DNA of 22,205 nt from Pseudomonadota bacterium. Its GTDB lineage: Bacteria > Desulfobacterota > Desulfovibrionia > Desulfovibrionales > Desulfovibrionaceae. Where the stretch lies: NCBI GenBank assembly GCA_023411815.1, contig JAEYOJ010000131.1, positions 1-22,205 of the forward strand, given 5' to 3'. The notes below the pieces were generated by a model. The model was not told the DNA's origin and made no database searches. It saw nothing but the letters and a program-made list of their open reading frames with translations. Positions within the stretch are counted from its first letter, which is position 1. Each line of letters begins with the position of its first letter. The translations under genes were made by a program, and so were the position numbers. Shown piece after piece: positions 1 through 7,491 of the stretch.

Positions 1-1368
1 GTGGGCCACGCTGCAGGCCATGGCCCCGCGCCCGAGACCCAGGCCGGTGACGAAGCCCAGGCCCACGTTGCCCGTGGCGCGGTGGCGCTCGAATACGGCC
101 AGCTTGGCCAAGTCTCGATGCGGGTCGGCCACGGCCAAACCGTCTTCGATGCGCGGCTCCATGCGCAGGTCCTGCGTCACGATCTGGCCCGGCTGCACGC
201 CGATGACCCGCAGCCGGCCGGGACCGGCGGGTATGCGCAGGGCGCTCTCGTCCAGATTTTTGACGCGCATGGTGCTGCCGGGCGCGGCGGCGCGCGGTGA
301 AAAGTCCAGTTCGCGCACGTCGCGGCCACCCAGACGGCAGGAATGGATGCGGAATGACTCCAGATCGTCCAGCAGCGTGAAGTCGGCGCGGAAGCCCGGA
401 GCCAGCGCCCCGTGGCCCAGCCTGTCCAGGCCGAAGTGGCGCGCGGTGTTGATGCTGGCCATCTGTACGGCGCGCACGGGCGGCAGGCCCAGGGACATGG
501 CCCGGCGCAGGGTCGCGTCCAGATGGCCACGGCTCAGCAGGTCCGAAGCCAGGCGGTCGTCGGAGGCGAAGGAAGTCCGCTGGCTGTTGTGTTCGTTCAA
601 GGCCGGCAGCAGGTCGGCCATGTTGTGTTCCTGGGTGCCCTCGCGCAGCAGGATGTGCATGCCCTTGCGCAGCTTTTCGAGCGCTTCGTCCGCGCGGGTG
701 CACTCATGGTCGCTGGCCGGCCCGGCCAGGACGTAGGCCGACAGGTCGCGCCCCGAGAGCAGCGGGGCATGGCCGTCGACGACGCGGCCGCCGGCGGCGT
801 CGAGCTTTTCCAGCACGGCGGGGTCGCCCATGAGCAGGCCGGGGTAGTTCATCATCTCGCCCAGGCCGGGCATGCGCCGCGGATACTTGTCCAGCAGCCG
901 GCGGATGTCCCCGGCGTCGAGCGTGGCGCCCGAGGTCTCCAGGTGCGTGGCCGGAACGCAGGACGGGACCATGAAGTAGAGGGCCAGGGGCAAGTCCCGG
1001 CTCACGTCGAGCATGTACTCGACGCCGGGCGCGCCGAGCACGTTGGCGATCTCGTGCGGGTCGCAGACCGCGGCCGCGGTGCCGTGGACGGCGGCGGCCT
1101 CGGCGAAGCGCGGCGGCGTGAGCAGGCTGGATTCGATGTGGATGTGGCCGTCTATGAGCCCAGGACAGCAGAAGCGGCCCCGAGCGTCCAGGACTTCCCG
1201 GGCTTCGACCTCCTCGAAGCCGACGACTAGGCCGTCGGCCACGGCCAAGTGGGCCGGGTGGACCTCACCCGAGAGCACGTTGACCAGGCGCACGTCCCTG
1301 ACCAGCAGGTCGGCCGGCTCCTGGCCCCTGGCGATGCGGATGCGTCTGGCGAGTCCGGCGTGAGTCAT
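1..1368 (-). CDS. ade: adenine deaminase, partial (C-terminus beyond window)
   Basis: Converts adenine to hypoxanthine and ammonia in purine salvage; a cytosolic amidohydrolase-superfamily metalloenzyme. The frame is open from the ATG at 1368 to the window edge, giving 456 residues of a family usually near 570-600, so about the last fifth is missing. Seen: an N-terminal composite beta domain (about 20-65), then the metal-binding signature DGHIHIESS at 73-81 (H75, H77, E79) and the downstream HEIANVLG block, both characteristic of adenine deaminases rather than other amidohydrolases. A later SFASDDR segment and the NTARHFGL block also fit. The start is supported by AGGAGG a few bases upstream. 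It is divergent from the acetyl-CoA synthetase gene across about 430 bp. Confidence is high for family and moderate for exact substrate. Confidence 0.93.
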   Translation of the reverse strand, partial: MTHAGLARRIRIARGQEPADLLVRDVRLVNVLSGEVHPAHLAVADGLVVGFEEVEAREVLDARGRFCCPGLIDGHIHIESSLLTPPRFAEAAAVHGTAAAVCDPHEIANVLGAPGVEYMLDVSRDLPLALYFMVPSCVPATHLETSGATLDAGDIRRLLDKYPRRMPGLGEMMNYPGLLMGDPAVLEKLDAAGGRVVDGHAPLLSGRDLSAYVLAGPASDHECTRADEALEKLRKGMHILLREGTQEHNMADLLPALNEHNSQRTSFASDDRLASDLLSRGHLDATLRRAMSLGLPPVRAVQMASINTARHFGLDRLGHGALAPGFRADFTLLDDLESFRIHSCRLGGRDVRELDFSPRAAAPGSTMRVKNLDESALRIPAGPGRLRVIGVQPGQIVTQDLRMEPRIEDGLAVADPHRDLAKLAVFERHRATGNVGLGFVTGLGLGRGAMACSVAH

Positions 1369-1799
1369 GCCCCCTCCTGAGGTCTGCTCCCGGCGCTCCT
1401 GCACCGGGTTCGAGTCCGCCAACCCTTGCGCCGCGTCAAGCGGCACGAGTCGCTGACCCCGTCAGGATCAGCGCGCCGCCATGGACGGTGTAAGCCAGGC
1501 AAAAGCGCCCCGGCTGCGATACAACGCCTGGCGATCTTCACGTCGATCCGACAGGTGAAACGTGACCGGACAATAGAACAGGCGGGGCTCGATCACAACC
1601 GGCAAGCGCGGCCCGCATCCGGCCTGCGCGGGACGCGCTTCATCGCGCGTCGACCTTGCGTCCCGGCGTACGAAAAGGCTTTCCCACAGGTGCGTAGTCA
1701 TGTAGTCTGTGAGCAAGGCCGCATTCTTACAGGCTTTGCCCTTGATCATCGAGGAAGGGCCAACGAGGACGGACAAACGAGGACGAGGCGAACCGGAGC
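1369..1799. other. 431-bp divergent intergenic region
   Basis: Separates the divergent adenine deaminase and acetyl-CoA synthetase genes and must carry both promoters. No convincing protein or RNA gene is seen. One structured patch is present: an 8-bp inverted repeat (arms 1629-1636 and 1658-1665, CGGGACGC/GCGTCCCG) enclosing a second CGCGC/GCGCG pairing, which could fold in the 5' leader of the downstream gene. No clear -35/-10 pair stands out. Confidence 0.4.
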
Positions 1800-3893
1800 A
1801 TGGACCTGCAAGCCCTCTTCGCGCCGCGAAGCGTCGCCGTCATCGGCGCCTCGGCCACACCCGGCAAGATCGGGCACACGGTGCTCAGGAACATGATCGA
1901 GGCCGGGTTCGCCGGCAAGCTCATCCCCGTGAACCCCAAGGGCGGGGTGATCGAAGGCGTCCCCGCGGCCGCGTCCGTGTCCGAACTGCCCAGGGGGCTG
2001 GACCTCGGGGTCATCTGCATCCCGCGCGAGCACGTGCTGGACAGCCTGCGCGAGCTGGCGGCCATCGGCACGCGCGCGGCCATCGTCATCACGGCCGGCT
2101 TCAAGGAGGTCGGCCGTTCCGGCTACCACCTGGAGCAGGAGATGGCCGGGATCGCCCGCGAGCACGGCATGGCCCTGCTAGGACCCAACTGCCTGGGGCT
2201 CATCGACACGGCCTCCCGCGTCAACGCCACCTTCGCCTTGGGCCAGCCGCAGCCCGGCTCCATCGCCTTCTTCTCCCAGTCCGGGGCCCTGTGCGTGGCC
2301 ATCCTGGACTGGGCCGCCGGCGCGGGAGTGGGCTTCTCCTCCTTCATCAGCCTGGGCAACAAGGCCGTGCTCGACGAGGCCGACATGCTCCAGTGGCTGG
2401 GCAGGGACGACAAGACGCGCGTCATCCTGGGTTATCTGGAGAACGTGCAGGACGGCCAGACATTTCTGGCCAGGGCGAGCGAGGTCACGCGCAGCAAGCC
2501 CGTGATAATGCTCAAGTCCGGCACCACGGCAGCCGGCGCGCGGGCCGCCTCAAGCCACACGGGCGCCATCGCCGGTTCGGACCAGGCCTATGGCGCGGCC
2601 TTCCACAAGGCCGGCATCATCCGCGCCGAGCGCGTGTCCGAGCTGTTCGACCTGGCGCGGGCCTTCGCCACCCAGCCCCTGCCCAAGGGCCCCAACCTGG
2701 CCGTCGTGACCAACGCGGGCGGGCCGGGCATCCTGGCCGCGGACGCGGCCGAACGTTCGCGGCTGATCATGGCCAGCCTGTCGCCGTCCACGGTGGACAA
2801 GCTCAAGGCATTCCTGCCTGCCTACGCCTCGATCTACAATCCCATAGACATCATCGGCGACGCCGACGCCGAGCGCTACCGCAAGACGCTGGCCGTCGTG
2901 GCCGCCGACGAACACGTGCACAGTCTGCTGGCCGTGTTGGCGCCTACGGCCACGGCCGACGTGGAGGCCATCGCCAGGGCCGTGGCGCGCATCGCCAAGG
3001 AGAGCGGCAAGCCGGTCTTCGGCTGCTTCATGGGCAGCAGGGGCGTGGAGGCGGGCCAGCGCATTCTCATGGACGCCGGCGTGCCGGTTTACGATTTTCC
3101 GGAACCGGCCATCGCCAGCATCGAGGCCCTGGCCCGCTACGCCGAATGGCGGCGCGGCTCCGAGCCCGAGCGGGTGGAGATCGCGCGCGACCTGGACAGA
3201 GCCAGGCGGATCATGGAGGAGGCCCGGCGCTGGGGCGTGCGCGAGATCGTCGAGTTCCAGGCCCAGGAGCTGTTGCGGGCCTACGACCTGCCCACGCCCG
3301 AGACGCGCCTGGCGCGCACCTCCGAGGAGGCGGCCTGGGCCGCGGGCGAGATCGGCTATCCCGTGGTGCTCAAGATCGCCTCGGCGCAGATCTCGCACAA
3401 GAGCGACGTGGGCGGCGTGGCCGTGGGCCTGCGCAATCTCAAGGAAGTCCTGCACGCCTTCACGGACATCACCTCGCGCGCCCAGCGCAAGCGGCCCGAG
3501 GCCTACATCATGGGCTGCCTGGTGCAGGCCATGGCGCCAAAGGGCTCGCGCGAGGTCATCGTGGGTTTCAAGCGCGATGACCAGTTCGGGCCGCTGGTCA
3601 TGTTCGGCCTGGGCGGGATCTACGTGGAAGTGCTCAAGGACATATCCTTCCGCCTGGCCCCGCTCAGTCCGGCCGACGCGCGCGACATGATCCGCGAGGT
3701 GCGCTCGTACATGCTGCTCAAGGGCTTCCGCGGTGAGCCGGCCGTGGACTTCCGGGCCCTGGAGCGCATCATCCTGACCATGTCGGCCCTGGCCACGGAC
3801 TTCCCGGAGATCTACGAAGCCGAGTTCAACCCCGTGTTGGCGGGAGAGCAGGGCACCATCGTGGCCGACGTGCGCCTGTCCTTGTCGTCCTGA
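1800..3893 (+). CDS. acetyl-CoA synthetase (ADP-forming), fused alpha-beta subunits
   Basis: Interconverts acetyl-CoA (or another acyl-CoA) + ADP + Pi with acetate + CoA + ATP; in anaerobes this yields ATP from acetyl-CoA. The protein is 697 residues, the usual size of the fused form. Seen: CoA-binding Rossmann domain (1-130, with SVAVIGAS and GPNCLGL at 128-134), succinyl-CoA-ligase-like domains (about 150-450) with the phosphorylatable His253 in SSHTGAIAG, and a C-terminal ATP-grasp domain (about 480-697) with the SHKSDVGGV signature at 532-540, whose His533 matches the second phospho-histidine of the beta subunit. The start is set by domain alignment; the upstream Shine-Dalgarno (CCGGAG) is weak. 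A DRTGG protein follows 39 bp downstream and is probably cotranscribed. The acyl substrate cannot be read from sequence. Confidence 0.93.
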   Translation: MDLQALFAPRSVAVIGASATPGKIGHTVLRNMIEAGFAGKLIPVNPKGGVIEGVPAAASVSELPRGLDLGVICIPREHVLDSLRELAAIGTRAAIVITAGFKEVGRSGYHLEQEMAGIAREHGMALLGPNCLGLIDTASRVNATFALGQPQPGSIAFFSQSGALCVAILDWAAGAGVGFSSFISLGNKAVLDEADMLQWLGRDDKTRVILGYLENVQDGQTFLARASEVTRSKPVIMLKSGTTAAGARAASSHTGAIAGSDQAYGAAFHKAGIIRAERVSELFDLARAFATQPLPKGPNLAVVTNAGGPGILAADAAERSRLIMASLSPSTVDKLKAFLPAYASIYNPIDIIGDADAERYRKTLAVVAADEHVHSLLAVLAPTATADVEAIARAVARIAKESGKPVFGCFMGSRGVEAGQRILMDAGVPVYDFPEPAIASIEALARYAEWRRGSEPERVEIARDLDRARRIMEEARRWGVREIVEFQAQELLRAYDLPTPETRLARTSEEAAWAAGEIGYPVVLKIASAQISHKSDVGGVAVGLRNLKEVLHAFTDITSRAQRKRPEAYIMGCLVQAMAPKGSREVIVGFKRDDQFGPLVMFGLGGIYVEVLKDISFRLAPLSPADARDMIREVRSYMLLKGFRGEPAVDFRALERIILTMSALATDFPEIYEAEFNPVLAGEQGTIVADVRLSLSS

Positions 3894-3932
3894 GCCGTCG
3901 GCCGGCGGTCCCGAACCAGAAGGAGAGCGATC

Positions 3933-4994
3933 ATGGCAGGCATCTACGTGGGTTCCACCGCGTCCTACTCCGGCAAGAACCTGTTCATCCTGGGCCTGGG
4001 CCTGTGGTTCAAGAGCCGAGGCTACTCCGTGGGCTACATGAAGCCCGTGGGCGCGATGCCCATCGAGAGGAACGGCCGCATGGGCGACGAGGATGCCTTC
4101 TTCGTGCAGGACGTGCTGGGCCTGTCCCAGGACCCGGCCGAGGTCACACCCGTGCTGGTGACCCAGGACTTCAAGGCCAGAGCCTTCGCCGCGCCCTGCG
4201 AGGGGCTGCGCGAGCTGTGCGCCGAGTCCTACGAAAAACTTTCCGAGGGCAAGGATCTCATGATCGTGGGCGGCTCGGGCAGCATGTACTCGGGACGCTA
4301 CTGCGACGTGGACGGCGTGTCCCTGGTCAAACGGCTGGGCATCCACGCCGTGGTCATCGACCGCTTCGACAAGGAGCTCAACTACGACTATCTCCTCGTG
4401 CTCGGCGAGACCCTGGGCGAGCGGCTGGCCGGCGTGATCATCAACGACGTGCCCCAGGGCTCCATGGAGGAGATCGAGGGCATGATCGCGCCTCTCCTTG
4501 AGCGCCAGGGCGTCAAGGTCCTGGGCATCCTGCCGCGCGATCCGCTGCTCGGGGCCATCAAGGTCGCGGACCTGGCCGAGCGCATGGGCGGGCGCATCGT
4601 CACCGCGCACCACAAGGCCGACCGCGTGGTGGAGGATTTCCTCATCGGCACCATGCAGGTGGAGAACTTCCTGACCCACTTCCGCCGCCGGCGCAACGCG
4701 GCGATCATCGTGGGCGGCGACCGTTCGGACGTGCAGCTCGTGGCCCTGGAAGGCGACGCGCCCTGCCTCATCCTCACCGGCAACCTCTATCCCAACGACA
4801 TCATCCTCACACGCGCCGAGATCCTGGAGATTCCCATGGTCGTGGTGCGCGAGGACACCTTCTCCGTGGCCAAGAAGATGGAAGCCATCCTGTCGCGCCA
4901 CAAGCTGCGCGACAAGGTCAAGATCCAGCAGGGCGCGCAGCTCGTCAGCTCGCGCCTGGACCTTGAGCACCTGCGCACGGTGCTCGGGCTGTAA
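3933..4994 (+). CDS. BioD-like P-loop / DRTGG-domain protein (Pta N-terminal-like)
   Basis: A 353-residue protein resembling the N-terminal regulatory half of long phosphotransacetylases, without the catalytic phosphotransacetylase domain. Seen: a P-loop of the BioD type at 7-16 (GSTASYSGKN, Lys15), the MKPVGAMP segment at 36-43 typical of this family, a BioD-like NTPase region to about 205, and a DRTGG domain (about 215-330) with GGDRSDVQLVAL at 261-272. AAGGAGAG precedes the ATG. It lies 39 bp after the acetyl-CoA synthetase gene, so an operon is very likely. In E. coli Pta the equivalent module senses metabolites and tunes the enzyme; by analogy (inference) this protein may regulate or partner the ADP-forming synthetase. 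Annotation as a cobyrinate or dethiobiotin synthase would be misleading. Confidence 0.85.
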   Translation: MAGIYVGSTASYSGKNLFILGLGLWFKSRGYSVGYMKPVGAMPIERNGRMGDEDAFFVQDVLGLSQDPAEVTPVLVTQDFKARAFAAPCEGLRELCAESYEKLSEGKDLMIVGGSGSMYSGRYCDVDGVSLVKRLGIHAVVIDRFDKELNYDYLLVLGETLGERLAGVIINDVPQGSMEEIEGMIAPLLERQGVKVLGILPRDPLLGAIKVADLAERMGGRIVTAHHKADRVVEDFLIGTMQVENFLTHFRRRRNAAIIVGGDRSDVQLVALEGDAPCLILTGNLYPNDIILTRAEILEIPMVVVREDTFSVAKKMEAILSRHKLRDKVKIQQGAQLVSSRLDLEHLRTVLGL

Positions 4995-5396
4995 GCATTT
5001 GCTTCTCGATAGTCTGTGCAAGCCATGTGTCGGCAAGGCTTGACGTTGGCTTCGGCGTGGGCGCAGGTGACTTGCGCCCACGCCGAAGCCAACGTCTTGA
5101 AGCAATCCGATCCCGGATGAGTTGTCCGTCTGGAATATCCCGGTATTGTTCAACAATGCAGATGTGCCGGCCACTGTTCGCTGCATGGGCTGCACGTTTC
5201 GCTACGACCAAATGACTGGCCTGGAACATTATCCTCCCTATTTCGCTGAAGTTGTATTCGTCGGCATTGTGCCTATTTGGACATGCATGACAATACCGCT
5301 TGCGTAATGTCGCGTCTTGGTGGCATTACCGTTACAAATAATTCCTGCGCGTGACGGTTTTTCGATCACAAATGCTGCACGATAGTGAGGTGGGGC
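4995..5396. other. intergenic region with repeat element and AT-rich leader
   Basis: About 400 bp between the DRTGG gene and the chemoreceptor. The first 110 bp hold the palindromic repeat element described separately. The remainder (about 5110-5396) is noticeably AT-richer than its surroundings and presumably contains the chemoreceptor promoter, but no promoter pair is convincing. No gene is supported. Confidence 0.5.
5018..5107. repeat. palindromic intergenic repeat, copy 1 (perfect 24-bp stem)
   Basis: Arms 5042-5065 and 5073-5096 are perfect reverse complements (24 bp) around the 7-nt loop GGTGACT. They are flanked by GCAAGCC on the left and AAGCAATC on the right. The same flanks and the same inner core (GCGCA-N7-TGCGC) recur at 15687-15791, so this is a dispersed element and not only a local terminator. 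It begins 23 bp after the stop codon of the DRTGG gene. There is no T-tract after the stem, which argues against a simple intrinsic terminator. Confidence 0.85.
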
Positions 5397-7220
5397 ATGT
5401 TCAGACGCTTTTCCATTGGTAAGCGGATATATTTCCTGCTTTTTCTCATGATGGTTTTCGTTGGTGGAGTGGTCCTGGCCTTCCTGGGCAACGCGATGCG
5501 TATCGCCGAGCGCGGCGTCACTGAGGTCCAGGACGTCATGCTCAGGGGCCACAAGGACCGGCTGCAGGTCGCCACGCACTCCATGGCCGTGTCCCTAGGT
5601 GAGGCCGTGCGCGGCGCCACGCCCGAGCAGCAGGTGGAGATCATCCGCAGGCTCGTGGACCCCATCCGCTTCGAGGAAGACAAGTCCGGCTACTACTTCG
5701 TCTATCGCGGAACCATCAACGTGGCCCTGCCCATCAGGAAGGAGTCGCAGGACAAGGACCTGGGGCAGGCCAAGGACGTCAACGGCGTGTATTTCGTGCG
5801 GGAGCTGGACCGGCTGGCCAAGGGCGGCGGCGGATACCTGATCTGGGTCTTCCCCAAGCCGGGCCAGGGTGACCAGCCCAAGCTGGGCTACGCCGAAATG
5901 ATTCCAGGCACGGACATGTGGATAGGCACGGGCGTGTACATCGACAACGTCGACAGCCAGAAGGCGGCGATCGAGAAGGACCTCAAGGGCGAAACCAAGT
6001 CCTTCACCTTCCTGCTCCTGATCGCTTTCGGCGCCATTTTCCTGGTGGCCGTGCTGCCACTGTGTCTGTTTATCATCCGCAGCATCGTGCGGCCTTTGCG
6101 CCGGACCACGGACGCGGCCAACGAGATGGCAGGCGGCAACCTCGACGTGACCCTGGACGCGCAGGGCCGTGACGAGATCGCCACGCTGCAGACAGCGCTG
6201 GTGAGCATGGCCCGGCGACTCAAGGAGAACATACAGGACCTGCAGCTGCAGGAGGAACATTCACGCCTGATGACGCGGGAAGCCGAAAAGGCCGCCGCCG
6301 AGGCCCGCGAGGCAGGCAAGCGTGCCGAGAGGGCCAGGTCCGAAGGGCTGTGTCACGCCACGGAGAGGTTGGAGGGCGCCATCAACGCCATCAGCCAGGC
6401 CTCGGAGCGCATCGACCGCCTGGCCGGCTCGACGCACGAGGCCACCGTGACCCAGCGCATGCGCATCGGCGAGACGGCCACGGCCATCGAGGAGATGAAC
6501 GCCACGGTGCTGGAGGTCGCCCGCAACGCCAGCCAGGCCTCGGCCGACGCGGAGGCCTCGCGCGGCAAGGCCAGCCAGGGCGAACAGGAGATGGCCCAAA
6601 GCCTCAAGGCCGTGGAGGCACTCAAGACCCGCACCGAGACCCTCAAGACAAACATGCACGGCCTGGGCCGCCGCGCCGAGGCCGTAGGCCAGGTCATGAA
6701 CGTCATCACCGACATCGCCGACCAGACCAATCTGCTGGCCCTCAACGCGGCCATCGAGGCCGCCCGCGCGGGCGAGGCCGGACGCGGCTTCGCCGTGGTG
6801 GCCGACGAGGTGCGCAAGCTGGCCGAAAAGACCATGGCCGCCACCAAGGAGGTCGGTGCCACCATCCAGGCCATCCAGCAGGAGACCCGGCGCAACATGG
6901 CGGACATGGACGAGGCCGCATCGGCCATCCTGTCCGTGGCCGAGATGTCCTCGAATTCGGGCAGAAGCCTGTCCCAGATCGTCCAGCTCATCGACGCCGC
7001 CGCGGGCCAGGTGCAGGCCATCGCCGCGGCTACCCAGCAGCAGTCGGCGGCCAGCGAGGAGATCAACAGGAGCATCGAGGAGGTCAACAGCCTGGCCGAT
7101 GCCACGGCCGGGGGCATGGAGGAGGCCGCGGGCGCCATCCAGGAACTGACTCGACAGACCCGCGAACTGATGGCCCTGCTCGATGATCTCAAGCGCGAGA
7201 ACGCGACCTGTTCGCTCTGA
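5397..7220 (+). CDS. methyl-accepting chemotaxis protein with single cache sensor
   Basis: A 607-residue transmembrane chemoreceptor signalling to CheA/CheW. Order: short cytoplasmic tail, TM1 (11-31), periplasmic cache-type sensor (about 40-195, with GYYFVYRG at 98-105 and the MWIGTGVYID end at 174-183, typical of single-cache domains), TM2 (203-226), HAMP (about 227-285), then the coiled-coil signalling domain. The conserved hairpin tip is intact (ITDIADQTNLLALNAAIEAA at 437-456, then GRGFAVVADEVRKLAEK). There is no C-terminal CheR/CheB-tethering pentapeptide. An upstream in-frame GTG at 5385 is possible, but GAGGTGGG sits correctly for the ATG at 5397. The ligand is unknown; single-cache receptors often bind small organic acids. 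It is monocistronic, with a terminator at 7249. Confidence 0.95.
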   Translation: MFRRFSIGKRIYFLLFLMMVFVGGVVLAFLGNAMRIAERGVTEVQDVMLRGHKDRLQVATHSMAVSLGEAVRGATPEQQVEIIRRLVDPIRFEEDKSGYYFVYRGTINVALPIRKESQDKDLGQAKDVNGVYFVRELDRLAKGGGGYLIWVFPKPGQGDQPKLGYAEMIPGTDMWIGTGVYIDNVDSQKAAIEKDLKGETKSFTFLLLIAFGAIFLVAVLPLCLFIIRSIVRPLRRTTDAANEMAGGNLDVTLDAQGRDEIATLQTALVSMARRLKENIQDLQLQEEHSRLMTREAEKAAAEAREAGKRAERARSEGLCHATERLEGAINAISQASERIDRLAGSTHEATVTQRMRIGETATAIEEMNATVLEVARNASQASADAEASRGKASQGEQEMAQSLKAVEALKTRTETLKTNMHGLGRRAEAVGQVMNVITDIADQTNLLALNAAIEAARAGEAGRGFAVVADEVRKLAEKTMAATKEVGATIQAIQQETRRNMADMDEAASAILSVAEMSSNSGRSLSQIVQLIDAAAGQVQAIAAATQQQSAASEEINRSIEEVNSLADATAGGMEEAAGAIQELTRQTRELMALLDDLKRENATCSL

Positions 7221-7248
7221 TTTCGCTTCCGTAAGTATGTGCCGCGTG

Positions 7249-7279
7249 CCGCCCCGGCTCTGTATGCCGGGGCGGTTTA
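7249..7279 (+). terminator. rho-independent terminator after chemoreceptor gene
   Basis: A perfect 10-bp GC stem (CCGCCCCGGC at 7249-7258 and GCCGGGGCGG at 7266-7275) with a 7-nt loop is followed by a short TTTA tract. It lies 28 bp past the stop codon. Confidence 0.8.
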
Positions 7280-7491
7280 CTCCCTCCCAACGTTCCATGC
7301 CGCTCGACTTGTTTGCATAAGGCACGCCCAGAACCTGCGCGATGCGTCGGCAGGTTGCCATGCGTCGCGCGAAGCGTATCTGTTTGGTTTTGGGGCAGAT
7401 TGCGTTTGAAATGGCGGGTCCAGGGAATCATCCCCCTGGTGGGATGGGTCCGGGGAGGGCAACGTCCTTCCCAGTTTTTATGCTAGATGGC

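Noticed and set aside
1406..1417. GGGTTCGAGTCC, resembling a tRNA T-arm
   Set aside because: The T stem pairs only two bases before mismatching, and no anticodon arm, acceptor stem or CCA is found upstream or downstream.
2550..5195. An 881-codon open frame on the minus strand across the synthetase and DRTGG genes
   Set aside because: His/Ala/Gly/Arg-rich composition typical of the antisense of GC-rich genes, with no domains; the plus-strand proteins have clear families.
5321..5335. TGGCAT-N5-TTACA upstream of the chemoreceptor, sigma-54-like
   Set aside because: The critical GC of the -12 element is AC at the expected distance, and no enhancer-type site is evident.
7337..7370. Imperfect inverted repeat with ATGCGTCG direct repeats in the gap after the chemoreceptor
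   Set aside because: Only about nine of eleven pairs with a long loop; not distinguishable from chance in GC-rich DNA.
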